A DNA stretch of 64,000 nt from Isoetes taiwanensis (lineage: Eukaryota; Streptophyta; Lycopodiopsida; Isoetales; Isoetaceae), in assembly GCA_021234155.1 (NCBI GenBank), contig JAJEKV010000026.1, forward strand, positions 16,730,283 to 16,794,282, written 5' to 3'. Under the pieces are notes generated by a model. It was not told where the DNA came from. It did not search any database and saw nothing but the letters and a program-made list of their open reading frames with translations. Position numbers and translations under genes: made by a program. The stretch's first letter is position 1. Each line of letters begins with the position of its first letter. Below are positions 10,951 through 22,792 of the stretch, one piece after another.

Positions 10951-13246
10951 TTACCTCCCACTTTCCAAATCTACTGTATTGATGCGGGGAGTCCCAATTA
11001 CGATCCATGCAAAACAAAAGAGAAACATGACAGGGCATCTATGAGCAAGCCTGTTTTGGTCTACTCCTGGCGACAGTCTGATCTGATGAATCTTCTTTGT
11101 GTCTTTAAGTGTTTCAATTTTATATTCTTGCATGTTTGCCATAACAGCGGGGTTCAATTTCCCAAAAATATCTTTTGATCTCATCTGTTTCATCAACCGG
11201 TAGATCTGCCTGAAATATGTACCGCGAAATTTTACAATATCTTTAGCATGCCTCGGTTGCACACCATTGGGTTTGAGTTGTTCCTTACTTAGCGACCTTT
11301 TGATAACAACACACCGCACCATCAAGTTCACCTTTACCATGAGCGGTGGCAAAGTAGTTCCACACTATTTCCTTTTCATTCATTGTGTAGTACACTAAAA
11401 AAAAAAGGTTTTCTTGACTTGAATTGTGATGAGCGACCATCACTCCAAACCCAATGCTTCTCATACTCTATTTCTGTTCCTTAAGCCATGCGGCATGCTT
11501 TTGTAGGCGGATGTTCCACAAATAATGAGTCATGCACTTTATCATCGAAAATGTAAAAGTGAGTCTCTTTTATGATCTTCCTACCATTGTTGAGTCTATT
11601 CCCGATCTGCTCCAATCTTACGTTCTTTTTTTTCTTCTTTGGGCGGTCTTCTTACATGCACTTACGAGAACGGGAATATCAACACTTTTGTCACGCCTAT
11701 ATGTTATGTGAACAAGTATAGAAACTTGGTGCGTATGCCGGTTGCATTGGCTGGGGCTCATTACGGATCTTGATGTTTGTAATTTTTACGCAAAGTCAAT
11801 AACGGATACAATTGTATCTTAAAATGATGACACACCTTTGTTTAAACCGATTGGCACGCCAATGTGCTATGTAATTGTGTGGAACAAAATCTGATATTAC
11901 CTTCTTCACATCCTCTTGAAACTCTTTGGGACTTCTCTCTTTACGTACTAATCTTAAGACGCGGGTTTGTACCTCAAAGCCTTTCTTGGATCCCCGAATT
12001 CTCTCGTTACGGTCCACGGGTTGCTTTTCAAATGTCTTCCAAGTAACTAGTAATGAACACATTGCCATCCATTTCTGTGGACATTTTCTAATTCTATCCA
12101 ACCCACATTTTTTACACGCCAATATCAAGCAGTTATGATCAAACCACTCCTCATCATCACCTTTGTTGCAGACCACTTGTCTCCATAAATCACTGATGCA
12201 CTTGATTGTATGCTCCTTGATTGCACATTCTGGGCCAGGGCCACAAATATCACAGTGGCAGTTGCAATTGTCATGAACTCCACCCGATTTTCTCATGCTG
12301 TTCAATCCCTGCATGATGTATTCAAATTTCAAGTGGTAGATGCAACAACATGTATGCCTTGCACGCATCCTCCTTACAAAACTCGGTTTCAACCTCTCAA
12401 AAGTCTGCAATGCAATTTTGATATGAGGATTCTCCTCTCTAAACCTGAGGTAGAATTGCAACTGCAGGGAAATCGTGTGAATGCCAAATAAATGCTACTA
12501 TGAACCCTACAATATAGGATGAATACTTACTTGGCTGACTTCAAGAAGGTGAATTGGATGTTCCATCTTTATTCCTGTCTCTGATACATACCTCCTCACG
12601 TCTTTCTTGTATGGAGAAACTCTTGTATTCTCTGTTCAGAACTTGAGAACAGCTTCTCTATTGTAATCTAACATGTTATCCATCCGCTTCCTCCTCCTGA
12701 ACATTGACCAAGGTCCTTCCCCTTTGTTAGCTTGCACCCTTTTTTGAAAAGCATTTGAAATTGTTTTTAAAGGATCTTGAGCAATCTGCCACTTCGGTTG
12801 GTTCAATGGCTTGACACCATTTGTACCTGCTGCTGCCATTATCAGGGTGGACTTCCTTGCACGAAGCATGTCATGATTCCTCTCATACTTATGCTCTTGC
12901 ATTGTTTCCTTCAAATTCTTCACCATTTGCTCGGCCATAGTAACCTGCTTAGATTTCTTTATAGAAGCAATTGGTAAATCCCTTGCCCTCCAAAGAAGAC
13001 TGTCAAGGATACGGCCTTTGTCATTGTCATCATAATTTGGTTGAATACTTCAAAAATTTCTCCTGAAATTTCTCTTATTCTGCGGTCACTCAGTCTCAAT
13101 TTCTTATTCTTCTTTGAAGGCGAATCTTTAGAAGGGGAATTCTTCTTCATTGCTACCTTCTTTGCATACAATCTCTGCCTCTGATCTCTCTTTCTTACTG
13201 CATCAATGGCTTTGTAAAGTGAACGGGGAGAGGAATTGAGTTTCAT
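10951..13246 (-). pseudogene. Decayed transposon-type gene with a Cys-rich domain
   Basis: Minus-strand reading gives a Lys/Arg-rich N-terminal part (13246-12636), a GT-AG intron (12462-12530), then a 220-codon frame (12461-11796). That frame has a dense Cys/His pattern (CCCIYHLKFEYIMQGLN, then CNCHCDICG and CKKCG). Further downstream, pieces such as DFVPHNYIAHWRANRFKQ appear in broken frames to about 10951. The layout recalls large uncharacterised transposon-encoded proteins found in plants, algae and invertebrates, where this Cys-rich part precedes a nuclease-like core; that likeness is from memory. Stops and frame changes make it non-functional as read. Confidence 0.5.
12462..12530 (-). 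other. Intron of the decayed transposon-type gene
   Basis: Minus-strand donor GTAAGT at 12530 and acceptor TTTCCCTGCAG ending at 12462. The frames on either side join coding-like peptide. The length is 69 bp, at the short end for plants. Confidence 0.6.
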
Positions 13247-13285
13247 CTATCCCGGATTTCTGTGTATTGCAAAATTGGTGAGGGC

Positions 13286-13290
13286 AAATT
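13286..13290. repeat. Target duplication of gypsy element 1 (AAATT)
   Basis: AAATT directly before the LTR; the partner is at 25510-25514. Confidence 0.75.
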
Positions 13291-13883
13291 TGTTTGGGGT
13301 CTGGGTTCGGGAACTCCTGCAAGACAGCCCTCTGTGAGGACCCGTGGATCTAACAGGAGAATCCGGGGGGCTATGTCACGCGGGATTTGCAAGAAAAGAA
13401 CAAGAAGAAGAAAACAGAACCAAAGAGAACAATGAGAGGAAAATGATAAGCTTCCTTGATATCAATGATGAACATACATGAGCTCTCTAATCGAGAGAAA
13501 GACCGAAGAGAGACAAGACTCAAAACTCATCTAAAACTCATGTGCTAGCTCTACTCATATATATAGTACAATGGCCTTTGGCCCAATATAGACACTGGAC
13601 CGATCTCGGTGCCGACTCTGGAAGGAGGCCTGATTTGAGGAATATTGGCGGGTGCCTCTTGAAGTGCCTAGAATTCGGCCGACGCCGATGCGGGGCGGAC
13701 GTCGTCACTTGTCCGAGCCGGCCTCTTATGGACGGGACGCAGGCTTTGATCTGCGTGGTCTCCGCCGCTTGGTCTTCTGGCGAGCCTTTGATGGCTGACC
13801 CGTGGTCGAATCGTGGATCCTTGTTCTTGACCTGGTCCGTCGTATGCATGAATAGTCCTGTACCAGGAGGCACAGGACTAACA
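13291..13883 (-). repeat. 3' LTR of gypsy element 1
   Basis: 593 bp with TGTT...AACA ends. It holds a minus-strand TATA box in CTATATATATG (about 13556-13568) and a terminal hairpin AGTCCTGT/ACAGGACT near 13850-13880. Confidence 0.85.
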
Positions 13884-13889
13884 CTCCCC

Positions 13890-14638
13890 CCCACCAAACG
13901 ACACTCCGGGTGAAGAAAAGGAGGAAGTGTTTCTGAAGGGGGGAAGCCATCAGTCGGAAAGTGATCCTCACGGGAGTGAGGACGGGCACCATTATGGTAA
14001 GTGGCAATGAGATCCTGGCGGATTTGAAGAGCAGGAGGAGTGTTGAGCCCAAGGGCAGGATCAACATCAATGAGAAAATAAGATCGCACCATGTCTTCAA
14101 GGGCAGCATGGGCGTCGGAAGAAACAAACTGACATTCCATGAGCAGGCAGGTCTGGAGGCCGAAGGCACTGACGCTGGCATTCGGATTGCAGTAAAAAAT
14201 GGGACGCTGCCGATTTAAGGAGCTGATCAAGATGCATTTTAGAGCAGCACAAAAACCTGCTTGAAGGTGGGTGGAAGGATCCGGTGAGGTGGCTGCACGC
14301 AAGAAGGTGTCAAGACCATGGAGCGCATCAGCAGGGCGTTGCCAACCACGCTCATTAGCAATATAGATCCAATTCGTGGTGTTATCAAGAGTGGCACCCT
14401 CCTCCCAATGGGAGTGGCGAACAAAACGGGGATCCCACCGGAGATCCGTCGAGATCTGAGGTGGAGTCCATCCAGCATGGCTATCCATGACCTTTGTCCA
14501 AAAGGGGAGACGCCAATCAGAAGTCAGGAACCTGGGCGTGGAGGAACACCCGGGAAGCATAGGGAGAGGGAACCATGCCCGTGGGCGTGGAGTTCTTGAG
14601 CCCTCGCTCCCGAATTCAATCGACAAGGGCCGGATCAA
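13890..14638 (-). CDS. Extra sense ORF next to the 3' LTR of gypsy element 1
   Basis: An open frame in the sense direction of the element runs about 250 codons and continues into the LTR (to 13538). It has a Trp/Pro-rich start and a middle with THLQAGFCAALKCILISSL. I recognise no domain. Because it lies between pol and the LTR it occupies the place of envelope-like or accessory ORFs in some plant gypsy lineages, but I see no signal peptide or clear membrane segment. A real coding role is uncertain. Confidence 0.4.
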
Positions 14639-15324
14639 GAGCTTTACACCAACGATCCCGATCAGGGCAGAGAGTTTGAGAGTTGACAGGGAGGGCTATC
14701 CCGGCTGTGGGGACTGCCTTGCTATCCGAAGAGCACGTAATTGATTGTAACCTACGAGGTGTTGCATATAAATTTGTGCATAGGGAAGATCCTCGGGATG
14801 TCCCGTGATACTTCCTTATTTGTTGCAAACACTTCCGCTTGCCGAGAGGTAAATGATGTGCAAGCTTCGGGCATGTACTCTTGATGAAGAGCGTGTGTCC
14901 GAGCATGATCAGCCGGTAGGGGTTGTTATCCCCAAGCAACCATTGAAGGGTGGGGTCACCACGATAGTTACTGTGGTGGCCCATCCCAAATCTCTCACGT
15001 GTATCACCCGGATAGAAATCATGAAAAATGTAAGCCATGGGCTGAACAACTCTGAAGGTGATGAAATCCGGATCTTAGCAGTGAATGAGATCAAAGACTA
15101 AAAGGGCACAGCCAGACACCTTTGTCTTCAATAGAGAGTTCGCCAAATCAAGAAAATCTGCGGTCTTGCGCAGTGGAACATCCACGGGACCATCAGCCCC
15201 ATGCCGCCGGGAAAGAAAGAGGTGGCGGGCAACCACATAATCCGAATAGCTTGAAGGAAGGAACGGGAAATCAACGGAAGGTTGCTAACGATTGTGATAT
15301 AGCCGTCCGGTTTGGTCACGAGCC

Positions 15325-17107
15325 TCATCGCCAGACCGGAATAGCGTCTTTGTAAAGTTTGTTCGAGGTCACGGATCCGTGGTCCTTTTCTAACGAAGGC
15401 GTGGACCGGTCACGGACCCTTTTACGAGAAGTGTTAACGTGAGGAGGATTGCCGGGAGCATTGAGTGAGGCATCGGCAATCTCCGCGTCATCAAGAAGTT
15501 TACGTTTTACGAACCTCCGTAAAAGTGATCTTGGAGGGATGTGAGTTGAGAAGTGCATGGAGAGCTGAGCCGTCAAAGAGGCAATTTGAGCGTCCACGCT
15601 CAGTAGGTGTTGAACTTGAGTGTTTTATAATTGTCACAAAGCTTCCGGAGTACAAAGGCGTTGAGCTTAGCAATATCTTTCTCCTTGTCACTAAGGAGGG
15701 TGGCTTTGGACTTGTTTTGCTCCAATAAGTCCTGAATTTCGGATTGAAGCTGAGCCTGTTGATCTGCAAGTAGGCTGGTCTGATCCTGTGCACTTTTGAG
15801 ATCTATGCGGGCCTGTAAGAGAGCCCCTGCTTTTCTTGAAGTTGGGCTTCCAAAGTTTGAACTTGTGCAGTTGCAGCTTGAAGGTCACGGTGAACCGCAT
15901 CTGAGGCCGGTCGGGGCGTGTGAACCCCATTCATAAGAGCTTCTTGGGATTCTTGTAACTTTAGAACAGCAGCTTGAGCATCCTGGCGACATCTTGATAA
16001 ACAAATGATGAGGGTGGGTTGTGGTGGTGGAGCAGTACATTGCCTTGTTTGTGACGTTTGGGACACATGATGAGGACTAGAGTGCTTGGTTTCTGTAGAG
16101 GAGGAGGAGACAGTGACATGTGTCTTTGAAAGGTTGACATGACCCGAAGAAGAAGGGCATGAAGTGCCAACGGGTGAGTCTTAGGAAGGGACTCACGGAG
16201 TGGAATTTTGAGAATGAGAGTTTGTGGGAGGAAAGTAATGACGGAGGAGGAGGGCTTGAAGATGGCCGCCCGCGAAGTTCAGAGGTAGAAGTGGCAGCCC
16301 AAGACGGTCTACTTCTTGGAGAAGACGGTAGAACAACAACCGGGGCCAATCAATGTGGTGTTGGGAGAAAGCAGCAGCGGTGATCACCATATTATAGAAA
16401 GGCTTATTGATATGGGTGTTCTTGATAGAATACCCAAGGTACTTGCGCCGAGAAACTTAACAAAAATTTCATGGGGCTTGTCAATATTTGTCGGCGATGC
16501 ACATTTCTGCGTGATAGGCGGGGGCACCAAACTTCGGTGACATCTAGATCGTATGGCGGACCAAGATAAACAAAGGGCGCAAGGGATATGAAATACCTCC
16601 GAGAAATTAGGTGTTGGGTCGATGAAATGGTGGTGCCATCGACCAATCATAGTGTAGCCATTCGGCCGCTGTTGATGATGTGGCGATGAACCTGCTTCAA
16701 GCGGTGGGATTTGGGCCGGAAGGTCCATTTGTGAAAATTCATTAAAAGCTTACGGCGTTACCGCGGACCGCAAAGATTCCGGGCCAACAAAGGGCTTCAC
16801 GGAAAGTGGGCATCAAGAAAGATCTTGACTTCGAAAAAAGAGCGGTTCCACGGAGCGATAGCAGAAGTGTAGGAAATTTTGGAGCAGCCATCGCAAAGAG
16901 CTTGAAAAAACGGTGATGCAAGGGCGGAGAGCGGAGAAAAGGAGGACGAAGGATGAAGGACGAAGGCGCGGAGAGAAAAAGGTTTAGGGCGCCAAATGGA
17001 AGCGAAGAGAGGTATGATGAGGGCGGCCGCAAACCTGGATTGATGGTGCCGGTGGCAAAAGATGCCAAGGAGGGGGATTGAGAGGCAAAAATTTGGCTAA
17101 GTCCCAA
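15325..17107 (-). CDS. Extra sense ORF region after pol, with coiled coil (frameshifted)
   Basis: Several overlapping minus-strand frames appear to be parts of one protein. One part (16066-15803) is rich in Gln/Ala/Leu with heptad spacing (DLQAATAQVQTLEAQLQEK). It continues in another frame as LLADQQAQLQSEIQDLLEQ at about 15790-15690, a convincing coiled coil. Upstream parts are Ser/Pro-rich. No catalytic motif is recognised. It lies downstream of integrase and is thus additional to the standard gypsy gene set. Several indels must be bridged to read it through, so it is not intact. Confidence 0.45.
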
Positions 17108-17349
17108 ACAACAAAGGGAGAAGCAATGAGCGGTGGAGATGAGGGCGGAGAGAATGATGGGATGTGACAGTGGCCAAAGGACACATTAATGTTCGATAGG
17201 TGAAAAGAAGGAATGACATTTAATGCCGGCAACGAAGAGGGATATCATTAAAATGGAGGTGTCGGAAGGTACCATGGCTAGATATGCGGCGGAGAAAAAA
17301 ATTCTCATTTTAAAACAAATTTCTTGCATTGCAAAAACACGTTGGCGAT

Positions 17350-17400
17350 TTTGTGATTGGTCCACGTCGACAAGGAGTTCCTCGATTGGCTATATAAGGC
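17350..17400 (+). promoter_or_regulatory. Candidate promoter of an antisense unit in gypsy element 1
   Basis: CTATATAAGGC at 17390-17400 is a good plant TATA box on the plus strand, opposite to the element. Two ATTGG words (inverted CCAAT) precede it at about 17354 and 17384. Three ATGs follow within 80 bp. Confidence 0.5.
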
Positions 17401-17468
17401 GAACCGGGAGTGAAAGCGAAGACATCCGATGGCTCCGGCATGGCGGCTTTGTTTGAACGAAACGCACT

Positions 17469-17690
17469 ATGCCCACTAACTGTCAGGAGTGGATTACCTG
17501 CAAGATGGATTGTCTGGACCTCTGGCGCTGCCACAATCGTGGCCTGAGAATGGATGGCTGGTGTGCCGGGATGGCTGAACATCCCGATCCGAAGACCAAC
17601 GGGATGGAGGTGGTTCTGCACCTTCGCTGGGACCCTGAGCAGAACCTCTACCACCTCCTCCGCATCACCTCTGCTCCGAACCCGGAGTAG
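17469..17690 (+). CDS. 73-codon antisense ORF in gypsy element 1
   Basis: The frame opens at an ATG 70 bp after the TATA box and ends at a TAG followed by a T-rich 3' region. It is rich in Cys, Trp and charged residues (CQEWITCKMDCLDLWRC). Two upstream ATGs (17429 and 17440) open frames of 16 and 35 codons, so they could act as upstream ORFs. Antisense genes near the 3' end of plant gypsy elements are known, but I cannot assign this one to a family. It may also be non-coding RNA. Confidence 0.35.
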   Translation: MPTNCQEWITCKMDCLDLWRCHNRGLRMDGWCAGMAEHPDPKTNGMEVVLHLRWDPEQNLYHLLRITSAPNPE

Positions 17691-17820
17691 AGGGTTTTTC
17701 TTCTTAGGTTTTTAGTAGATAGGGCTCTGAGCCCGTTTTTGTATATAGGGCAGTGCCCTTAGCGGAAAGAGCTGGGCTGTGCCCACATTTTGTAAAAATT
17801 TCCACCTATAATATAATATG
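17691..17820 (+). terminator. Likely 3' region of the antisense unit
   Basis: T-rich run, then three G-C hairpins (GGGCTCTGAGCCC, GGGCAGTGCCC, GGGCTGTGCCC), then TTTTGTAAAAATTT and TATAATATAATATG. The last words resemble plant near-upstream and polyadenylation signals. Confidence 0.4.
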
Positions 17821-17828
17821 CCGCCTTT

Positions 17829-19240
17829 TTAGTCACTATCTGTTGTGTTTGCGTCTTGAACTGTATCTGTTTGTTGATTTTCACTTGCTGTGGTATGAAA
17901 TGTTTTGGCTAAAGCCATTAACGGTGTAGGTAATGGAGTTCCATCTAACTTCGGCCCACCTGGAAAACGCCGGGTTGAACCACTTGAACTATTTGATAAG
18001 GGCCAAACCATCCGAAACTTAAGCTTACGGAAAATTTTTTGTACCGAGAATCATAAAGAAGAACCAAATCTCCTTCTTTGAATGTTTTTTTTGTCTTCAT
18101 CACGTTTGTCATGGAGAGATTTTTGCAACCGTTGTCCATGAAGAACACGAATATAAGCATCCCTTCTAAGTTCATCCAAGCTGTTCCAATTGATAAACCC
18201 TTTCTTTGAGTCGCGGCGGATTATGGGCGTGCCGGTTGAAAGCGGGAGAGGGGGAGAATGTACTCAAAAGGCATGAGAGCTTCTTGACCATAAACCAATT
18301 TGAAAGGAGTGTGACCCGGTAGCTATTTTGAAACAAGTATTGTAAGCCCAAAAAACGGTAGGAAGCTTGGTTTGCCGGTCGGTCGAAAGCGTCACAAATT
18401 TTCTTGAAAATTGTGACCCGAGTTTTGTTGGTGCTTTCTCCAAACCATTCCCTTGAGGATAGTAAGGTGTGCTCTTGTGATGATGTATCGGGGAGATAAT
18501 CCGTCGGCTCCTTGATGGTATGATTGATAAAGTGGACACCACGATCAGCGACCATTTTCAGGTAAGGGCAGCGAATCGGCGTGATGATTTGTTGATAGAT
18601 AACCTTGGCGTGCTGGCCGCGGTGTTGTGCGGAAGTCGCGCAAGCTTCCGCCCATTTGGTAGCATAGTCGGTGAGAACGAGAATGTAGCGAACGCGGGTG
18701 TGCAGCCTGTGAAGAATCGATGGGTCCCACAAAATCCATTCCCCATTTCTTTGAAGGGGAAGTGGCGTGGCGGCCGGCGTCAAGGGAAGAAGCGTCCGCG
18801 GGCGTGGAGCGTCCCCAATAGCAAAGCAAGCATCACCGCGTCGCGGTGGGCGTGGCGTCTTTGAAGAAGCGTGGGCCAAAATAACCAACAAGAAGGATTT
18901 TTGCGTGCGTGGTGTCACCATGAAAATGACCACCACCAAGCCCTTCATGGGCTTCTCGAACAATATCCACGGGACCTCATGAGGAGAACACATCGTCGAA
19001 GGATGGTATCCTTACCCTTTTGTAAAGATGGCACAAACCATGGTGTAGTCCGCGGACCTCGAGGAGAAATTGATGGCGGCGGGATTGGCTTAGGCGGGAA
19101 AGGCGTGGCGTCCCTACGGTGGAAGAGCGCGCCTGAGGAGATCTGCTGGCGAAAGTCATGAAACCAATGAGGTGTTGCCGTGACGAGAGAAAGAGTTGGC
19201 GTCGGGAAAAGGCGCTGAGACTCCGGTGGAGGGATCATCT
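17829..19240 (-). CDS. Integrase of gypsy element 1 (frameshifted)
   Basis: The integrase core is readable in alternating frames: PLTPA with KWGMDFVGPI, then RYILVLTDYATKWAEA, MVADRGVHFINHTIKE (second Asp) and HHHKSTPYYPQGNGLE (Glu). The order and spacing are those of a gypsy DDE integrase. The C-terminal part (18175-17829) reads FKEGDLVLLYDSRYKKF, the usual Gly-Asp-Leu-Val-Leu-Leu-Tyr-Asp segment after the core. There is no chromodomain after it. At least four frame changes are needed, so no active enzyme is encoded as it stands. Confidence 0.8.
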
Positions 19241-19269
19241 GTGTGGATGCGTGAAAAGATAATCAAGGG

Positions 19270-19530
19270 GACAACATGAGATTTGCGGCCTTGTGAACAA
19301 TTTCAAAAAGGTGCAAATTCTTGCGAAAAGGAGGACCCAACGAGCAATGCGGCCCGTGGGCGTGGATTTGTTGATCAAATAAAAAGTGCACGGTGGTCAA
19401 CAAAGAATTTGATCATTGCCCAAAAGATAGTGGCCAGGCGTTGGGCCTTGAGATTAAACCCAAGGCTTCTTTCGCTGTGGCGGAATGGTTGCGCTCAGCC
19501 GATTGAGTTCCGGTCGCGTGTCGGTTTGGT
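19270..19530 (-). CDS. RNase H fragment of gypsy element 1
   Basis: Pieces AERNHSATAKEALGLI, DHRALFYLIN and TGRIARWVLLFA match the second half of gypsy RNase H (the TxxE, TDHxAL and RxARW motifs). The first half lies on the far side of the CT-rich block, ending near 20640. Confidence 0.65.
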
Positions 19531-19534
19531 CCCT

Positions 19535-20641
19535 TTCTCTCTTCTCTCTCCTCTCTCTTCCCTCTTCCCTCCCTCTTCTCTCTTCTCTCTCTCTCCTCTC
19601 TCCTCCATCTCCTCCCTCTCCTCTCTTCTCTCTCTCTCTCTCCTCTCTCTTCCCTCTTCCCTCCCTCTCCTCTCTCTCTATCTCCTATCTCCCTAAATCC
19701 TCCCTCTCCTCTCTTCTCTCTCTTCTCTCTCTCCTCTCTCCTATGTCCTCCTATCCTAAATCTCCTATAATATCTCCTGTCTATCTCTCTCCTCTCTCTC
19801 TCCCCCTCTAATCTAATAAATAATAATAAATATAAGTCTCTCCTATGTATAATCCCCTATAAATATATAATGTATGTAATATGTATGTAATATATATATG
19901 TCTCCTATCTAAATAATATGCAAAAATCTCTCTTCTCCCTCTCTCTATCTCCTATCTCTCTCCTCTCTCCTATCTCCCTATTTCTTTCCTCTCTCCTATT
20001 CTCTCTCCTCTCTCTTTCTTTTCTCTCTCTCCTCTCTCTTTCCTCTCTCCTCTCTCTCTCTCCTCTTGTCTTCCATCTCTCCTCTTCTCTCTCTCTCCTC
20101 TCTCCCATCTCACTTCTCTCTCTCTCTCTATCTCCTTTGTCTCTCTCTCCTCTCTCTTCTTTCTCTCTCTCTCTCCTCTCTCCCATCTTCCCTTCTCTCT
20201 TCTCTCTCCTCATCTCCTTCTCCTCTCTTCTTTCCCCTCTCTCTCCCTTCTCTCCCTCTTCCCTCTCTTCTCTCCTCTTCTCCTCTTCTCTTTCCCTCTC
20301 TCTCCCTCTCTCTTCCTCCCTTTCTCTCCTCTCTCCTCTCTCTTCCCTCCCTCTCCTCTCTTCTCTCTCCCCCTCCCTCTCCTCTCTCCTCCTCTCCTCT
20401 CTTCTCCTCTCCCCTCTCCCCTCTCTCCTCTCTCTCCTCTCTATCTCTCTCCTCTCTCCCTCCTCTTCTCCCCTCTCTCTATCTCCCCATCTCTCCTCTC
20501 TCTATCTCCTATTTCTCTATCTCCTATTTCTCTCCTCTGTCTCTATTTCTCCCCTCTCTCTCTACCTTTCTCTCCTCTCTCTCTACCTTTCTCTCCTCTC
20601 TCTCTACCTTTCTCCCCTCTCTCTCTACCTTTCTCTCTATT
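19535..20641 (+). repeat. 1.1-kb CT-rich low-complexity expansion
   Basis: Almost pure C and T on the plus strand, (CT)n mixed with CCT and TTC, with one AT-rich break at about 19810-19925. The last part (about 20555-20641) is a regular 21-bp repeat with CTCTCTCTACCTTT. On the sense strand of the element it is long open frames of Arg/Glu, and the 21-bp units give GRERGEK four times. It splits the RNase H coding region. Confidence 0.9.
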
Positions 20642-21564
20642 TGTCAGTGTGCGCATCATATTCTTGAGAAAGAACAGCTCCAATAGCAAATGCCGAGACA
20701 TCGACATGAACATGAAAGGGCTTGTCCCATTGAGGAGGAACAAGAACCGGGGCCTGAGTAAGTAAGAGCTTCAACTGTTGGAAAGCAGCATCCGCCTGGG
20801 AATTCCAAGCCCAGGTGGATTCATCACCCGTGAGTTTATGAATGGGATCTGCAATGGCGGCAAGTCCAGGAATGAAAGTGGAGTAATAATTGACCTTACC
20901 CAAGAAAGAGCGGGTTTCCTTGATATTGGCTGGTGCTTGAGCCTTGAGCACACAGCTGATTTTGGCAGGATCCGTGGTGATACCTGCTTTGCTGACCACA
21001 TGTCCTAACAGAACACCTGAAGTGACGCAAAAGGTGCATTTCTCGGGATTGAGACTAATGCCGGACTCATCACATTTCTGAAAGACGAGTTCCAATTTAT
21101 CCAAATGGTCAGCCATGGAACCCAGAGGCGAGAAAGTCATCTTGAAAAATTTGCAAGAAGGGATTTTCCTTCATAAAATCATGAAAAACTGAGAGCATGA
21201 TACGTTGAAACGTGGATGGAGAGTTTGATAATCCAAAAGGAACCACCTTGTAGGCAAAAGTGCCCCACGGGGTGGTGAAAGTAGTCTTGAGTTGATCAGA
21301 TTCTTTGATTGAGATCTGATTGTAGCCAGAAAAACCATCCATGAAGGAGTACATCTCATGTCCAGCAACCTCTTCCAGAACCTGGTCTGTGAAGGGAAGT
21401 GGAAAATGATCACGCTCCGTGGCCTGATTGAGTTTTCGGTCCACCCGCAAACGCGGATCTTACCATTGTGTTTGAGTGCAATGACGATGGGGCTCACCCA
21501 TTCGAGAATGTTTGACCTCATAGATCAAACCCCGCGGCAAGGAGTTTGTCAATTTACGCCTTGA
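20637..21564 (-). CDS. Reverse transcriptase and start of RNase H, gypsy element 1
   Basis: In order: a WVSPIV-like start with KHNGKIRVC, SWMVFLA..SGYNQISI (DGFSGYNQI reading in one frame), FTTPWGTFAYKVVPFGLSN, then FLQIFQDDF (the paired-Asp catalytic box with Gln-Asp-Asp-Phe), CTFCVTSGVLLGHVVS and SFLGKVNYYSTFIPGL. The end, HVDVSAFAIGAVLSQE, is the beginning of RNase H. The thumb and RNase H start are one frame (21140-20637). The finger and palm parts need two shifts. Confidence 0.85.
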
Positions 21565-22790
21565 CGCCATCCGCGGTAATTAGGGTTGAGCCGTCGTCGC
21601 GTTTGCTAGACTGGGCGTGCATCAGACTTGGTAGGAATGGTGAGTTCCCCCAAGGTTTTGTTGATCCCCAAGAAGATCTCAGCTCTAGGTGAAAATGTGT
21701 TTGAATTTTTTGAAGAGCGTGGCTGGCCCCTGATACGATAGGGGGGAAGATTTGCGACAATTCGGACAGGTGATTGTTGCCTCGTCCACAATCTCGACGT
21801 CGAGTCTGAATATGGGGATAACTTCCGTGTCTGGACAATATGAGCAGGGAGGTTGAAGCATAACAGGATGTGTGGCACTCTGCGTGGTGAAAAAGAGAGG
21901 TTGCCGAGTTTCATCAAGCTGCAGGTTGCTTCATGACGTGGACATCTACGAGAGCTGCGGGAGAGTCCACATCTTAAAAGTGATCAACCCGCTTGAATTC
22001 GATTGCAAGGAGCCGTGTAAGGGTCAAGCAAAGCAGCCACAACCGGTCGATCAAGGGTCATGTCTCCCCAAGGATCGGCATATTCGGGGTAGGATGATAG
22101 AGGCGACCAAGGTGGAGCCCGAACTTTGATAGATATGTTGGGCGTCCTCGAGAATCGTCGGTTGTCGGAGAGAGGGTTCAGCATTGTCGACGGAAATGAT
22201 TTTGCCGGTTTCCAAGTCCATGGTGGCATTGAGGTGACCATCCGGTGATGACTAACCGATCCGTGGCCCAATAATGGATACTCTTGGCCTGGCGAAAGAA
22301 AAGGTCTAGCCGACCAACATTTCATAATCACCGGATCTTCGCCACCTTCCAAACACCAAATTCCAAGGGGAATCGAGATCACCAATGTTGATGTGAAGAA
22401 GAGGCGTGGCCTTGAGGGCGCGTGATATGGCCATTGGCCAATTTGATGTCATATGGGGCACGATAGAGTTGTTTGATGCCCATTTGTTTGCGAGAGTTTA
22501 TCCGCGATGAGATTGACCGCGCTACCTCCGGCCAATTTGAACATGATTGATTTGTTGATTGCCCACCGTGGCATGTACCGTGGGTGTAGAGGTAGCAACA
22601 GCCCCAACCATAACGGTCGGGGAGGGGTAACGGTCCTTGAGAGCGTGACGAGTTTCAAAATCGTGGCAAGACTTAGAGGAATTTTGATTTTTGCCAGCTC
22701 TTCTTGGAGTTCCGAGGCACATGAGAAAAAGGATCGGGATCCACAGTCTTTGGAGTGCGTGGTAAGGAAGCAAAGAACTTCGTTGAGTAG
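21565..22790 (-). CDS. Protease/spacer region of gypsy element 1 (decayed)
   Basis: Between gag and RT. Broken minus-strand frames only. The place is that of the aspartic protease, but I cannot find a clear DTGS/DSGS box. Confidence 0.3.
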
Positions 22791-22792
22791 GT

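Noticed and set aside
13291-13332. PBS-like sequence lying outside the LTR, suggesting a tandem element
   Set aside because: The 42 bp are present at the same place in both LTRs, and the LTR simply starts earlier (TGTTTGGGG), which also gives a matching AAATT duplication.
19918-20667. 249-codon Ser/Leu-rich frame on the plus strand
   Set aside because: It is the translation of a pyrimidine microsatellite. All frames of it are open for the same reason.
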